Assembly: GCA_964471535.1 (NCBI GenBank)
Contig: CAYYHA010000009.1
Span: forward strand, 1 to 44,304
Origin: CAYYHA01 sp964471535
Lineage (GTDB): Bacteria > Myxococcota > Myxococcia > SLRQ01
Length of the DNA stretch: 44,304 nt
Direction of reading: 5' to 3'
Under the pieces are notes generated by a model. It saw only the letters and a program-made list of their open reading frames with translations, was not told the DNA's origin and made no database searches. Both the position numbers and the translations under genes were made by a program. This document shows positions 16,648 through 24,633 of this stretch, in pieces (the stretch's first letter is position 1; the number at the start of each line of letters is the position of its first letter).

Positions 16648-16874
16648 TGCGTCGGATGGGGGAGGTGGCGCGGTGGCGGGAAGGGCCCTGCGAGGAGGCC
16701 GACGGGCATCTTAGCATCCCCCGCCGCGCACCGGGGGACGCGGGACGAGGGACGCCCGGAACCGATGTGCCAGTGGGTCGCGGCCGGAGGCGCCGGCGGC
16801 CCGAGACGGAAGGCCCGGTGCCGAAGGGCCGGCGCGACAGGCGCGGAAGGCGGGGCTCGGATTCCCAGCCGCGT

Positions 16875-16902
16875 TGCACCCGGTGAAGGGGAGGGGTATA
16901 GG
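16875..16902 (+). promoter_or_regulatory. Weak candidate promoter just before mnmG
   Basis: TTGCAC is followed after 17 bp by TATAGG (16897-16902), only about 11 bp before the mnmG GTG. If real, the transcript would have almost no leader, which fits the absence of a well-placed Shine-Dalgarno sequence. The -35 match is only 3/6. Confidence 0.25.
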
Positions 16903-16913
16903 GCGGCGAAACG

Positions 16914-18767
16914 GTGCGCGTGGACTGTGACATCGTCGTCGTCGGCGGCGGCCATGCGGGCTGTGAGGCGGCCCACGCGGCGGCGCGCCTCGGCCGGAGC
17001 GTGGTGCTGGTGACCCTGCGCCGAGACCGCATCGGCTGGATGAGCTGCAACCCTGCCGTGGGCGGGATGGCCAAGGGGCATTTGGTGCGGGAGATCGATG
17101 CCCTGGGGGGCCTGATGGGACGGGTGACCGACGAGACGGGCATCCAGTTCCGCACGCTCAACACCCGCCGGGGGCCTGCGGTGCAGGGCAGCCGGGCGCA
17201 GGTCGACCGGCGTCGCTACGCCGAGGCGATGCAGCGGCGGATGGCCGAGACGCCGGGCCTCGAGGTGGTCGAAGGGATGGTGGAGGACCTCGAGGTGCAG
17301 GGCGGCCGGGTTCGTGGCGTGCGCCTCGAGGGCGGAGGGCGCCTGGGCGCCGGTGCGGTGATCCTCACCACGGGGACCTTTCTGCGCGGCGTCGCCCATG
17401 TGGGGGAGGTGCGGACTGCGTGCGGTCGCGAGGGCGACAGGCCCTCGGTGGGGCTTGCGCGCGCCCTCGAGGCGGCGGGCTTCGAGCTGGGCCGCTTCAA
17501 GACGGGAACGACCCCCCGGCTGGTTGGAAAAACTATAGATTTCAGTAGGTTAGAGATCCAGCCAGGCGACAGGCCCCCCCGTCCGTTCTCGTTCTGGACC
17601 GACCCGACGACCTTTCCCCACCTGCCCCAGCGGGTGTGCCACCTCACCGCGACCGGGGAGGCGACGCACCGGATCGTCCGGGAGAACCTCCACCGCTCTC
17701 CGCTCTTCCGCGGGGAGATCGTCGGGCGCGGGCCCCGGTACTGCCCGAGCATCGAGGACAAGGTGGTGCGCTTCGCGGACAAGGCGTCCCACACGGTCTA
17801 CCTCGAGCCCGATGGCCTCGACACCGATGAGGTCTATCCCGGGGGCATCAGCACGAGTCTGCCGGAGGAGGTGCAGCGTGCGCTGCTCCGGACCCTTCCG
17901 GGGCTCGAGGACGTCGAGATCGCCCGCCCTGGCTACGCCATCGAGTACGACTGGGTGCCGCCCCACCAGATCCGGGCCAGCCTCGAGACGCGACGGGTGG
18001 CGGGGCTCTACCTCGCCGGGCAGATCAACGGGACCTCCGGCTACGAGGAGGCGGCGGCGCAAGGGCTGATGGCAGGGATCAATGCGGCCCGGCGGCTGGG
18101 GGGAGAAGCGCCGGTGGTCCTCGGGCGGGATCAGGCCTACATCGGGGTGCTGATCGACGATCTGGTGACGAAGGGGACCGACGAGCCCTATCGGCTCTTC
18201 ACGTCGCGTGCGGAGCACCGCCTGCTGCTGCGCGAGGACAACGCGGACCTGCGGCTGACGGCAGTGGGCGCGGCGTTGGGGCTCATCGACGAGACGCAGC
18301 TCGGGCAGGTGGAAGCGCGCCGCCGGCGGTTGGAGCGCGCGCGGGCGCGCCTCGAAGGGACGCGCCGGAAGGGGCAGCGGCTCGCGCAGTGGCTGCGCCA
18401 GCCCGGGGTGACGCTCGAGGCGGTGGCGGCGGCGGATCCCGACGGGCCGTGGGCGGCGCTCGACGCAGCGGACCGGCGGACGCTCGAGGTGGAGGTGAAG
18501 TACGCAGGCTACGTGGCGCGGGCGCAGCGCCGCCTCGAGCGACAGACCGCGGCGGCGGCGGTGGAGATCCCCGAGTCCTTCTGCTTCCGGGGGCGCGCGG
18601 GGCTCTCGGCGGAGGTGGTGGAGAAGCTCGAGCGACACCGGCCGCGGACCCTCGCCCAGGCGGGGCGGATTCCCGGTGTCACGCCCGCCGCGCTCGAAGT
18701 GCTCTCGGTCTACCTGCTGCGGGAGACGCGGGGTGGCGACGAGGGGTGTACGGCGGCGCCGGGGTAG
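16914..18767 (+). CDS. mnmG: tRNA uridine-5-carboxymethylaminomethyl enzyme MnmG (GidA)
   Basis: MnmG is the FAD- and NADH-dependent partner of MnmE. The 617-residue product starts with GTG and a dinucleotide fold (DIVVVGGGHAGCEAA). It continues with the family motifs MSCNPAVGGMAKGHLVREID, FRTLNTRRGPAVQGSRAQ and GTFLRGVAHVGE. FKTGTTPRL follows, then NGTSGYEEAAAQGLMAGINA, YIGVLIDDLVTKGTDEPYR, and FTSRAEHRLLLREDNADLRL. Length and motif order are normal. Codons 204-213 (about 17523-17552) are unusually A/T-rich for this gene, described as a separate finding. rsmG and parAB follow on the same strand. Confidence 0.97.
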   Translation: MRVDCDIVVVGGGHAGCEAAHAAARLGRSVVLVTLRRDRIGWMSCNPAVGGMAKGHLVREIDALGGLMGRVTDETGIQFRTLNTRRGPAVQGSRAQVDRRRYAEAMQRRMAETPGLEVVEGMVEDLEVQGGRVRGVRLEGGGRLGAGAVILTTGTFLRGVAHVGEVRTACGREGDRPSVGLARALEAAGFELGRFKTGTTPRLVGKTIDFSRLEIQPGDRPPRPFSFWTDPTTFPHLPQRVCHLTATGEATHRIVRENLHRSPLFRGEIVGRGPRYCPSIEDKVVRFADKASHTVYLEPDGLDTDEVYPGGISTSLPEEVQRALLRTLPGLEDVEIARPGYAIEYDWVPPHQIRASLETRRVAGLYLAGQINGTSGYEEAAAQGLMAGINAARRLGGEAPVVLGRDQAYIGVLIDDLVTKGTDEPYRLFTSRAEHRLLLREDNADLRLTAVGAALGLIDETQLGQVEARRRRLERARARLEGTRRKGQRLAQWLRQPGVTLEAVAAADPDGPWAALDAADRRTLEVEVKYAGYVARAQRRLERQTAAAAVEIPESFCFRGRAGLSAEVVEKLERHRPRTLAQAGRIPGVTPAALEVLSVYLLRETRGGDEGCTAAPG

Positions 18768-19260
18768 GGGGCAACCTCCAGCGACGGGGTACGAGAGGGG
18801 GCAGGGCAGGCCAGGTGCTTTCCCGGGGCCGGATGGCCCGACGGGTCGACGGGACGGGTCGGCGCCGGGCCGGTCGGCCGCGTTCTAGTCGACGTGGCGG
18901 CGTGCGAAGGGCGGCTGCGCGTCGTGGCGGGCGAGCACGGAGGGCGCAGGCAGCGGGGCCCGGCATACCGAGCGGGCCAAGCCGGAGAGGGACGGGCCGA
19001 GACGGCGCGGATGTTTCACGTGAAACACAGTGCGAGGAGGGGTGGGGCGAGCGAGTGCGAAGCGGCGTACGGCGCGCGGTGGGCAGGAGGTCCTTCGGGG
19101 GTCGCCGATCCACCGTGGGGAGGGCAGCGCGGTGACGCCTGCTGCCGCGGTCCGTGCAGTGAGTCCTGCCGGGGCGAGGCACGAACGGGGGTCCAGGGCT
19201 TGAGGACGCGCGGCTACGGCGCGCCTGGCTCGGGTGGTGTGCTAGAACGACGGGGGCTCC
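18768..19260. other. Intergenic region with parS between mnmG and rsmG
   Basis: This 493-bp gap is very GC-rich and holds the perfect parS site at 19012-19027 and short direct repeats of GACGGGTCG-type words near 18839-18862. No start codon, Shine-Dalgarno and family signature combination supports a gene. Confidence 0.55.
19012..19027. promoter_or_regulatory. parS: parS centromere site, perfect palindrome
   Basis: TGTTTCACGTGAAACA is the exact 16-bp chromosomal parS consensus bound by ParB as its loading site for the CTP-dependent clamp. It lies in the mnmG-rsmG gap, about 1.4 kb before parA and 8-9 kb from the probable origin. A second copy with one end mismatch is at 19932. Confidence 0.95.
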
Positions 19261-19956
19261 ATGGATGAAGCGACCTTCCAGGCACACGCCGCCACGTTGG
19301 GCGTCGTGCTGGGCGACGCCCAGGTGGAGCGGTTGTGGGTGCTCGCTGAGCGCCTTGTGCGTTGGAACCGCGCCGTGCGGCTGGTCGGGGACGCCAGGTG
19401 GGAGACGCTGATCCGCCTCCACCTCCTCGACAGTCTGGCCGCGAGCCGGCAGCTGCGGCCGGAGCCCGGCGAGCGGGTGCTCGACATGGGGACGGGCGGC
19501 GGGCTTCCGGCCCTGCCCCTCGCGATTCTCTACCCGGAGGTGGAGATCTGGGCGGTGGACTCGGACCGGCGAAAGTGTGCCTTCGTGAAGACGACGGCGG
19601 CTGCGCTGGGGCTGCCGAGGGTCAAGGCGGTGGCGGCCCGCCTCGAGGGGCGGCCGGATGCAGAGGGGCTGCCGGGGGTCGAGTGGGTCGTCTCGCGGGC
19701 CTACCGCCCCCTGCCACACTTCCTCGAGGCCGCGTGGTCCTACGCCCGCCGCGGAGGTCAGGCGGTGGCGCTGGTGGGGCCGGCCGTGTTGGGGCCCGAC
19801 GGAGGCAAGAACCGGCAGGGTGGGGTGCCGGCCGGGGAGGCCTCGACGGTCCCCGGGTGGCAGCTCGAGGCCGTGGATCGCTATCGGCTGCCTGGGGGTG
19901 ACGAGCAGCGCGGTCTGCTTCGCTATCGGCGTGTTTCACGTGAAACGCCGCCTTGA
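19261..19956 (+). CDS. rsmG: 16S rRNA (guanine-527-N7)-methyltransferase RsmG (GidB)
   Basis: RsmG makes m7G527 in 16S rRNA using SAM. The 231-residue product has ERLVRWNRAVRLVGD near the N-terminus, where the family has an Asn-rich motif of the WNxxxNLT kind. This is followed by HLLDSLAAS, the SAM-binding loop VLDMGTGGGLPALPLAI, an acidic ribose-binding Asp in WAVDSDRRKCAF and the VSRAYRPL motif. Members usually have VSRAFA at this last position. The last codons (RVSRETPP) are made by an embedded parS site. The mnmG-rsmG-parA-parB order is widely conserved. Confidence 0.94.
   Translation: MDEATFQAHAATLGVVLGDAQVERLWVLAERLVRWNRAVRLVGDARWETLIRLHLLDSLAASRQLRPEPGERVLDMGTGGGLPALPLAILYPEVEIWAVDSDRRKCAFVKTTAAALGLPRVKAVAARLEGRPDAEGLPGVEWVVSRAYRPLPHFLEAAWSYARRGGQAVALVGPAVLGPDGGKNRQGGVPAGEASTVPGWQLEAVDRYRLPGGDEQRGLLRYRRVSRETPP
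19932..19947. promoter_or_regulatory. parS: parS site inside the 3' end of rsmG
   Basis: TGTTTCACGTGAAACG differs from the full palindrome only at the last base. Read in the rsmG frame it encodes Val-Ser-Arg-Glu-Thr, so coding and centromere function overlap. It lies about 520 bp upstream of parA and 905 bp from the first parS. Confidence 0.9.
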
Positions 19957-20452
19957 GGGCCGGGGCGGAACCTACGGCGCGCCGGACGGGGGAGCGGCGG
20001 CACCACCTGGGGCACGCCCACACCGTACGCAGGACGGAGGGGCGTCGGCCGATCGGAGATCCCACGGGCCAGGTGCCCCAGCGGCGGCACGGACTCCCTT
20101 GCGATGGGCTGCACGCCTGCGGGCCGGTCGCAGGGGCCGGACCCGAGGGCCGGAACGCCGGCCCGGGCGTTCCCGAGGCGCGCAGGGACGCGGTCAGGGG
20201 CCACACAGGCCCCTCCGCGACACCCGCCAGCGATCCCAGTCAGCCACCACGCCCGCCGGTGGGCATGCGCGGCACCGAGCACGGCCGGCCTGCGGCAAGG
20301 GCGCGGGAGGCGGCCGGCGCTTGATACCCTGCCTTCCACGTGGTACTGCGCCTTCCGTCGGTCCGGTCTGCGGCGCGAAGCCGCGGGAGAACACGATGGC
20401 TTCCACGGCGCCCAGGGCGCCGCTCTCTGACCGCTTCACCCGGGAGGCGAGC
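19957..20452. other. Hairpin-rich leader region of parA
   Basis: This 496-bp gap holds at least three perfect short hairpins: GGGCCGG-AACG-CCGGCCC (20147-20164), AGGGGCC-ACACA-GGCCCCT (20196-20214) and GCGGC-GCGAA-GCCGC (20370-20384). A weak -35/-10 pair (TTGATA at 20321-20326, then TACTGC after 17 bp) could be the parA promoter. The last hairpin would then lie in the mRNA leader. I see no gene. No known RNA family is recognised. Confidence 0.5.
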
Positions 20453-21391
20453 ATGGGTCGAACGATCGCGGTGGCCAACCAGAAGGGTGGGGTCGGCAAG
20501 ACGACCACCACCGTGAACCTGGGTGCCTCGCTGGCTGCGGCCGAGCGCCGCGTCCTGGTCGTCGACATCGACCCTCAGGGCAACGCCACCAGCGGCCTTG
20601 GCATCTCCAAGGCCGAGGTCCATGCGGGCCTCTACGAGGCGCTCGCTGGCGAGGCCACCCTGGACGAGGTCATCCAGAAGACCGAGCTGGACTTCCTGGA
20701 CCTCGTTCCGGCCACCACCGACCTCGCCGGTGCCAACATCGAGCTGGTGCAGGTCGAGCAGCGCGAGTTTCGGCTGCGCAGCGTCCTCTCCGGGGTCGCT
20801 GCGCGCTACGACTACGTCCTCATCGACTGTCCCCCCAGCCTGGAGCTGCTCACCGTCAACGCCTTGGTGGCGGCCGATACGGTCCTCGTCCCCCTGCAGT
20901 GCGAGTACTACGCCCTCGAGGGCATCAGCGACCTGATGACCACCCTCTCGCTGGTTCGCCAGAACCTGAATCCCGATCTCAAGGTCGAGGGCATCCTTCT
21001 GACCATGTTCGACGCCCGCAACAACCTCTCGCACCAGGTGCGCGAAGAGGTGCTCCGCCACTTCGAGGGTCAGGTCTTCGAGGTGGTCGTGCCCAGGAAC
21101 GTGCGCCTCTCGGAGGCGCCGAGCTTTGGCAAGCCCATCCTCCTCTACGATCTCGCGTCCAAGGGATCGCAGGCCTACCTCGCCCTGGCCGAGGAGATCC
21201 TCGCCCGCGACCTGGCCGAAGGCACCCCCGGGGCGCAGGGCCCGGACGGGGGCCCCCTCGGGCCGGCCGCAGAAAATGCGCCCGGCACGGGGCGCGGCGG
21301 GGGCCTGGCGCCCGGGGGGCCGCGGCAGGGCGAGGCGGGTCTGGGTGAAACCGAGCCGCTCGATGCGGCGACGCCGGAGGTGCGTTCGTGA
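20453..21391 (+). CDS. parA: Chromosome partitioning ATPase ParA
   Basis: ParA is a Walker-type ATPase whose DNA-bound gradient moves ParB-parS complexes. The 312-residue product starts MGRTIAVANQKGGVGKTTTT, with the deviant Walker A KGGVGKTT at 11-18. It continues with VVDIDPQGNATSGLG and Walker B YVLIDCPPSLELL. I prefer ATG 20453 because GGGAGG lies at good spacing; an ATG at 20396 would add 19 residues. After about residue 256 there is an extra 56-residue Gly/Pro/Glu-rich tail that typical ParA proteins lack. The stop overlaps the parB GTG by 4 bp. Confidence 0.96.
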   Translation: MGRTIAVANQKGGVGKTTTTVNLGASLAAAERRVLVVDIDPQGNATSGLGISKAEVHAGLYEALAGEATLDEVIQKTELDFLDLVPATTDLAGANIELVQVEQREFRLRSVLSGVAARYDYVLIDCPPSLELLTVNALVAADTVLVPLQCEYYALEGISDLMTTLSLVRQNLNPDLKVEGILLTMFDARNNLSHQVREEVLRHFEGQVFEVVVPRNVRLSEAPSFGKPILLYDLASKGSQAYLALAEEILARDLAEGTPGAQGPDGGPLGPAAENAPGTGRGGGLAPGGPRQGEAGLGETEPLDAATPEVRS

Positions 21392-22278
21392 GCAGTGCGA
21401 AGAAAGGCCGCCCCGCCCTGGGCCGGGGGCTCTCCTCCCTCATCACCACCGTGCCCACCGGCGGGCAGCGCCGCGATACCACGGTGGGACGTCGCATCCT
21501 CACGGTGCCCATCGAGCAGGTGGCGCGCCGCGAGGATCAGCCGCGGAGCCGCTTCGACGAGGCTGCCCTCGAGGAACTCGCCGCTTCCATCCGGGAGAAG
21601 GGCGTCCTCCTGCCCATCCTGGTCCGGCGGCTGCCGTCCGGCTACCAGATCATCGCGGGCGAGCGGCGCTGGCGGGCCGCGCAGCGGGCCGGGCTCAAGG
21701 AGGTGCCGGTCCTGGTGGAGGAGGCGGACGAGGACGAGGCCTTCGAGCTTGCCCTCATCGAAAACATCCAGCGCGAGGACCTCAACCCCATCGAGGAGGC
21801 AGAGGCGTACCGCCGCCTCCTCGATCGGCGCGGCTGGACGCAGGAGGAGCTCGCCCAGGCCCTCGGCAAGGACCGCTCGACGGTGGCCAACGCCCTGCGG
21901 CTGCTCAAGCTCCCCGAACGGGTCCGCCAGGCGGTGGTCGACGGCCACCTCTCGATGGGACACGCACGGGCGCTCCTCTCGCTGGGCGACGGCGCGGAGA
22001 TGGAGCGCGTGGCGGAGGAGATCGTCCGAAAGCGTCTCTCGGTGCGCCGCACCGAGCACTTCGTTCGGACCCTGAAGCAGACGCCCCGGGGGGGGCGAGG
22101 CGGCGCGGGGAGGCGTAGCGAGCCCTCCCCGGCGGTGAAGGCACTCGTGCGGCGGCTCGAGCGCGCCCTCGGCACGCGCGTCCGGATCGAGGACCAGGGG
22201 GGGCGGGGTCGCCTGGTGGTGGAATACGGGAGCCTGGACGAACTCGACCGGATCCTCGGGGTGGTGCTTCCCGAGTGA
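21388..22278 (+). CDS. parB: Chromosome partitioning protein ParB
   Basis: ParB is a CTP-dependent DNA clamp loaded at parS. The 296-residue product has the N-terminal ParA-activating peptide (PALGRGLSSLI), the ParB/Srx fold with QPRSRFDEAAL, and the CTP-binding GERRWRAA. It continues with ENIQREDLNPIEEAEAY, the helix-turn-helix TQEELAQALGKDRSTVANAL and the LPERVRQAVVDG-LSMGHARALL core. After a Gly/Arg linker it ends with a short dimerisation domain. The GTG start is coupled to the parA stop. Two parS sites lie within 2.4 kb upstream. Confidence 0.97.
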   Translation: MSSAKKGRPALGRGLSSLITTVPTGGQRRDTTVGRRILTVPIEQVARREDQPRSRFDEAALEELAASIREKGVLLPILVRRLPSGYQIIAGERRWRAAQRAGLKEVPVLVEEADEDEAFELALIENIQREDLNPIEEAEAYRRLLDRRGWTQEELAQALGKDRSTVANALRLLKLPERVRQAVVDGHLSMGHARALLSLGDGAEMERVAEEIVRKRLSVRRTEHFVRTLKQTPRGGRGGAGRRSEPSPAVKALVRRLERALGTRVRIEDQGGRGRLVVEYGSLDELDRILGVVLPE

Positions 22279-22313
22279 TCCGGTGTTAAGACGAAGGCCG
22301 CGAGGATCCGCGG

Positions 22314-22889
22314 ATGGGGATTTTTCGAAAGGACACCGGCCGCAAGGACGCCGCCCAGGACGACCCGAGCCCAAGCGGTTCGGGCCGGCACGATCCGGGT
22401 CGGCGGGAGCCGAGCGGCCAAGCGGAGGTTCCGCCGAGGCAGCGGAAGAAGGAGCTCAAGATGGCACGCGATACGAGCACCGTGCACACCGTGTTGGGGG
22501 ATGGGGCCGTCTTCGAGGGCAAGCTCACCTTCGAGGGTGAGATTCGCATCGAGGGCCACTTCAAGGGTGAGATCCGCACCGACGATGTGCTGGTCGTCGG
22601 CAAGTCGGCGAAGGTCGAGGCTGAGCTCCGGGTCGGCACGGTCATCGTCAATGGCGAGATCCACGGCGACATCTACGCCGACAAATCGGTGGAGCTCCAC
22701 CAGCCGGCGCGGGTCTTCGGGAACATCCACACCCCGTCCCTGATGATCGAGCGCGGTGTGATCTTCGAGGGGCAGTGCAAGATGCAGAACCTCGAGGCCG
22801 CCAAGAACGCCGGCGGCGAACGGGCGAAGGGCAGCGACAAGGCGGCAGGGGGCGCCCCCAACGACGGCAAGCCCCGCCCGAGTGCCTGA
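22314..22889 (+). CDS. Bactofilin-family cytoskeletal protein
   Basis: Bactofilins form nucleotide-free beta-helical filaments. The 191-residue product has a charged N-terminal extension, then the beta-helix (about residues 57-165) with repeating turns such as GDGAVFEGKLTFEGEIRIEG, FKGEIRTDDVLVVGKSA and VNGEIHGDIYAD. A Lys/Gly-rich tail follows. Two starts are credible: ATG 22314, giving MGIFRKDTGRKD, which resembles the short hydrophobic-plus-basic membrane-binding peptide of some bactofilins; and ATG 22461, giving 142 residues, which has a better Shine-Dalgarno (AAGGAG, 6 nt). It lies 35 bp behind parB. In Myxococcus xanthus, bactofilins BacNOP and PadC position the ParABS machinery, so a similar role is a reasonable inference. 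Confidence 0.92.
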   Translation: MGIFRKDTGRKDAAQDDPSPSGSGRHDPGRREPSGQAEVPPRQRKKELKMARDTSTVHTVLGDGAVFEGKLTFEGEIRIEGHFKGEIRTDDVLVVGKSAKVEAELRVGTVIVNGEIHGDIYADKSVELHQPARVFGNIHTPSLMIERGVIFEGQCKMQNLEAAKNAGGERAKGSDKAAGGAPNDGKPRPSA

Positions 22890-22924
22890 GGCATCGCGAG
22901 GGGCCGCATCGGCTGGCGCTGGTG

Positions 22925-22965
22925 CTCATCGGGACGGCCCCTCTTTCGACATGTGCCCCGATGAG
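22925..22965. terminator. Inverted repeat downstream of bactofilin
   Basis: CTCATCGGG (22925-22933) and CCCGATGAG (22957-22965) are exact reverse complements with a 23-nt loop, starting 36 bp past the bactofilin stop. No U-run follows. It could end the parAB-bactofilin transcript. A further TGCCCCGA/TCGGGGCA pair surrounds about 22999-23052. Confidence 0.35.
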
Positions 22966-23154
22966 TCGCGTGACAGTTAGGGGCGCATGTTCGTCTGCTA
23001 TGCCCCGACCCCTTGGCGGCCCTGCGGCCGGGTGGGCCCTCGCGGATCGGGGCAGGCGCGGCGCACCCCGGCGGGACACCTCACCTAGGTAGGGGGCTTC
23101 GCCTCGCACCGCTCGTTCCGCGGGCGAGCCTCGGGCCCGTATCCGGCGCGTGCC

Positions 23155-24576
23155 CTAGAGTGCGAGGCTCGCGCGCCACTGCACCTCGAGCGCCTTGAGG
23201 GGCACCCCGTAGACCGCCTCCACGCGTTCTGCGAAGAGTGGGCCGGGCTCCTGCGTTCCGAAGCTCGTATACAGGGTCTTGAAGCGATCGATGCCGAAAT
23301 GGTCGATGAGCCACCCGACGAAGGCGCCGGCGACCGCATAGGCGGCGGCCGGATGCACCCGGTAGAAAGTGCCCGAACTCAAACCCATCGTTTCGATGGA
23401 CGGGAGCCGGCGCTGTCCCGCCAGGCGCCGGGCGAGCTTCTCGGGCGGCTCGCCCAGCCAGCGCCCCGCCAGGGCGACGGCGAGCCCCCGCGAGAGCAAG
23501 GGCGGCGTCTTCAGATCCGGCGCCCAGCCGCGATCGGCGAGGAGCCGGGCGATGCCGAAGGCATCCACCGGGAGGATGCTGTGGACCTCGTCGGGAAGCA
23601 CGATGTGCACATCGCCCTTGACCCCGAGGAGATAGCGGAGCGTCTTCCGGTCGGGATATTTGTAGTAGTGGAGCGGGTGGGGCAGCGGCACGCCGAGGCG
23701 CTTCGAGAGGCGCCGGGCGGTGTCCGTAAGCTCTTCCCGCGTCTTCGCGTCGAGGCCGTCTCCCGGCAGGTGGTGGAGATCGAGCCCCTGCCCGGGTACC
23801 TCCTCCCAATCCGGGGGCTCGGCCGGCACCACCTCGGCGTCGTCCACGCTCGCCTCCCCGTACCAGGTGAAGAGCACCGCCGGCTCGAAGGCGAAGGCCC
23901 CGCGGGGGACCACGAACTCGAGGCTTCGCTCGGTCCACTCTGCCGCCCGAACCGGCTTTCCGAAGAGCCAGGGGCGCCCACGGTAGGGCACCGCCTCGCC
24001 CTTTTCGTCGATGAAGCGCACCGCGGCGGACAGCCCCGGCGGCTGACCCTTGGGCCGGCGCTCGAGGCGGTCCAACTTCAACCAGACGCGCAGGCGGTAT
24101 CGCCGCCCCTCCACGGCGGGGATGGGCAGGGCGACGAGGCCCTTGAGCAGGCGCGCCCCCACCGGCTGCACGAAGCGGGCCCCGCCGCTGCCGCCCCGCC
24201 CCGCCCGCGGCAGCGGCGCTACCGTGGACAGACGTGCCGGCCCACCGACCTTGCTCCGGCCCACCGTCTCCACCCGCCAGCCCGAGAAGCCCCCGAAGGC
24301 GCCGCGATCGAAGGAGCCGTCGAGGAGTAGGTTGCGGCGGCCAGGTGGCGAGCGGCTGGCAGCCTCTCCCCCGGTCTCTGCCGTATGGTCGGTGCTCGCC
24401 GTCTCCGCCGGCGCCTCCGCCCCCGCCGCGGTCCCGTCTTGGCGCGGGGGTGGCGCCACGGGTACCGCGGCAGTCGGGGGCGGCGGCTGCTCGGCTGCGG
24501 CCAGGCCTCCAAGGAGGGCAACCGTGAGGACGAGAAGGACTCGGCGCTCCATCTTGGACGGGTGCATCGGCGGCAT
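23155..24576 (-). CDS. Secreted peptidase-MA-like protein, apparent pseudoenzyme
   Basis: The 473-residue product has a signal peptide (MERRVLLVLTVALLGGLAAA at about residues 9-28), a Pro/Ala/Glu linker and a beta-sandwich domain (about 85-265, starting NLLLDGSFDRGAFGGFSGW, like carbohydrate-binding folds). A C-terminal region (about 285-473) has the order of peptidase MA (gluzincin) domains: LPHPLHYYKYPDRKTLRYLLG, then LSRGLAVALAGRWLG where active enzymes usually have a Glu before GLA. AYAVAGAFVGWLIDHFGIDR and the closing LEVQWRASL follow. I find no HExxH, so catalysis is doubtful. Possible ATG starts are at 24576, 24567 and 24552; none has a good Shine-Dalgarno. Confidence 0.7.
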   Translation of the reverse strand: MPPMHPSKMERRVLLVLTVALLGGLAAAEQPPPPTAAVPVAPPPRQDGTAAGAEAPAETASTDHTAETGGEAASRSPPGRRNLLLDGSFDRGAFGGFSGWRVETVGRSKVGGPARLSTVAPLPRAGRGGSGGARFVQPVGARLLKGLVALPIPAVEGRRYRLRVWLKLDRLERRPKGQPPGLSAAVRFIDEKGEAVPYRGRPWLFGKPVRAAEWTERSLEFVVPRGAFAFEPAVLFTWYGEASVDDAEVVPAEPPDWEEVPGQGLDLHHLPGDGLDAKTREELTDTARRLSKRLGVPLPHPLHYYKYPDRKTLRYLLGVKGDVHIVLPDEVHSILPVDAFGIARLLADRGWAPDLKTPPLLSRGLAVALAGRWLGEPPEKLARRLAGQRRLPSIETMGLSSGTFYRVHPAAAYAVAGAFVGWLIDHFGIDRFKTLYTSFGTQEPGPLFAERVEAVYGVPLKALEVQWRASLAL

Positions 24577-24633
24577 TGTAGCCGCGGCATCGGTCGGGAG
24601 CAGAGAATTTGCCGGCGCCCCTGCCGTCGAAGC

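Noticed and set aside
15205..16913. Genomic island inserted at the 3' end of mnmE, a known integration target
   Set aside because: No integrase, direct repeat of the mnmE end or composition change is visible; only one ordinary lipoprotein gene is present.
18894..19268. Open frame across the first parS, reading MFHVKH
   Set aside because: The ATG belongs to the parS palindrome, there is no Shine-Dalgarno and the peptide resembles nothing.
21340..21356. GTGAAAC word near the end of parA as a third parS
   Set aside because: Only one half of the palindrome matches; the other half is absent.
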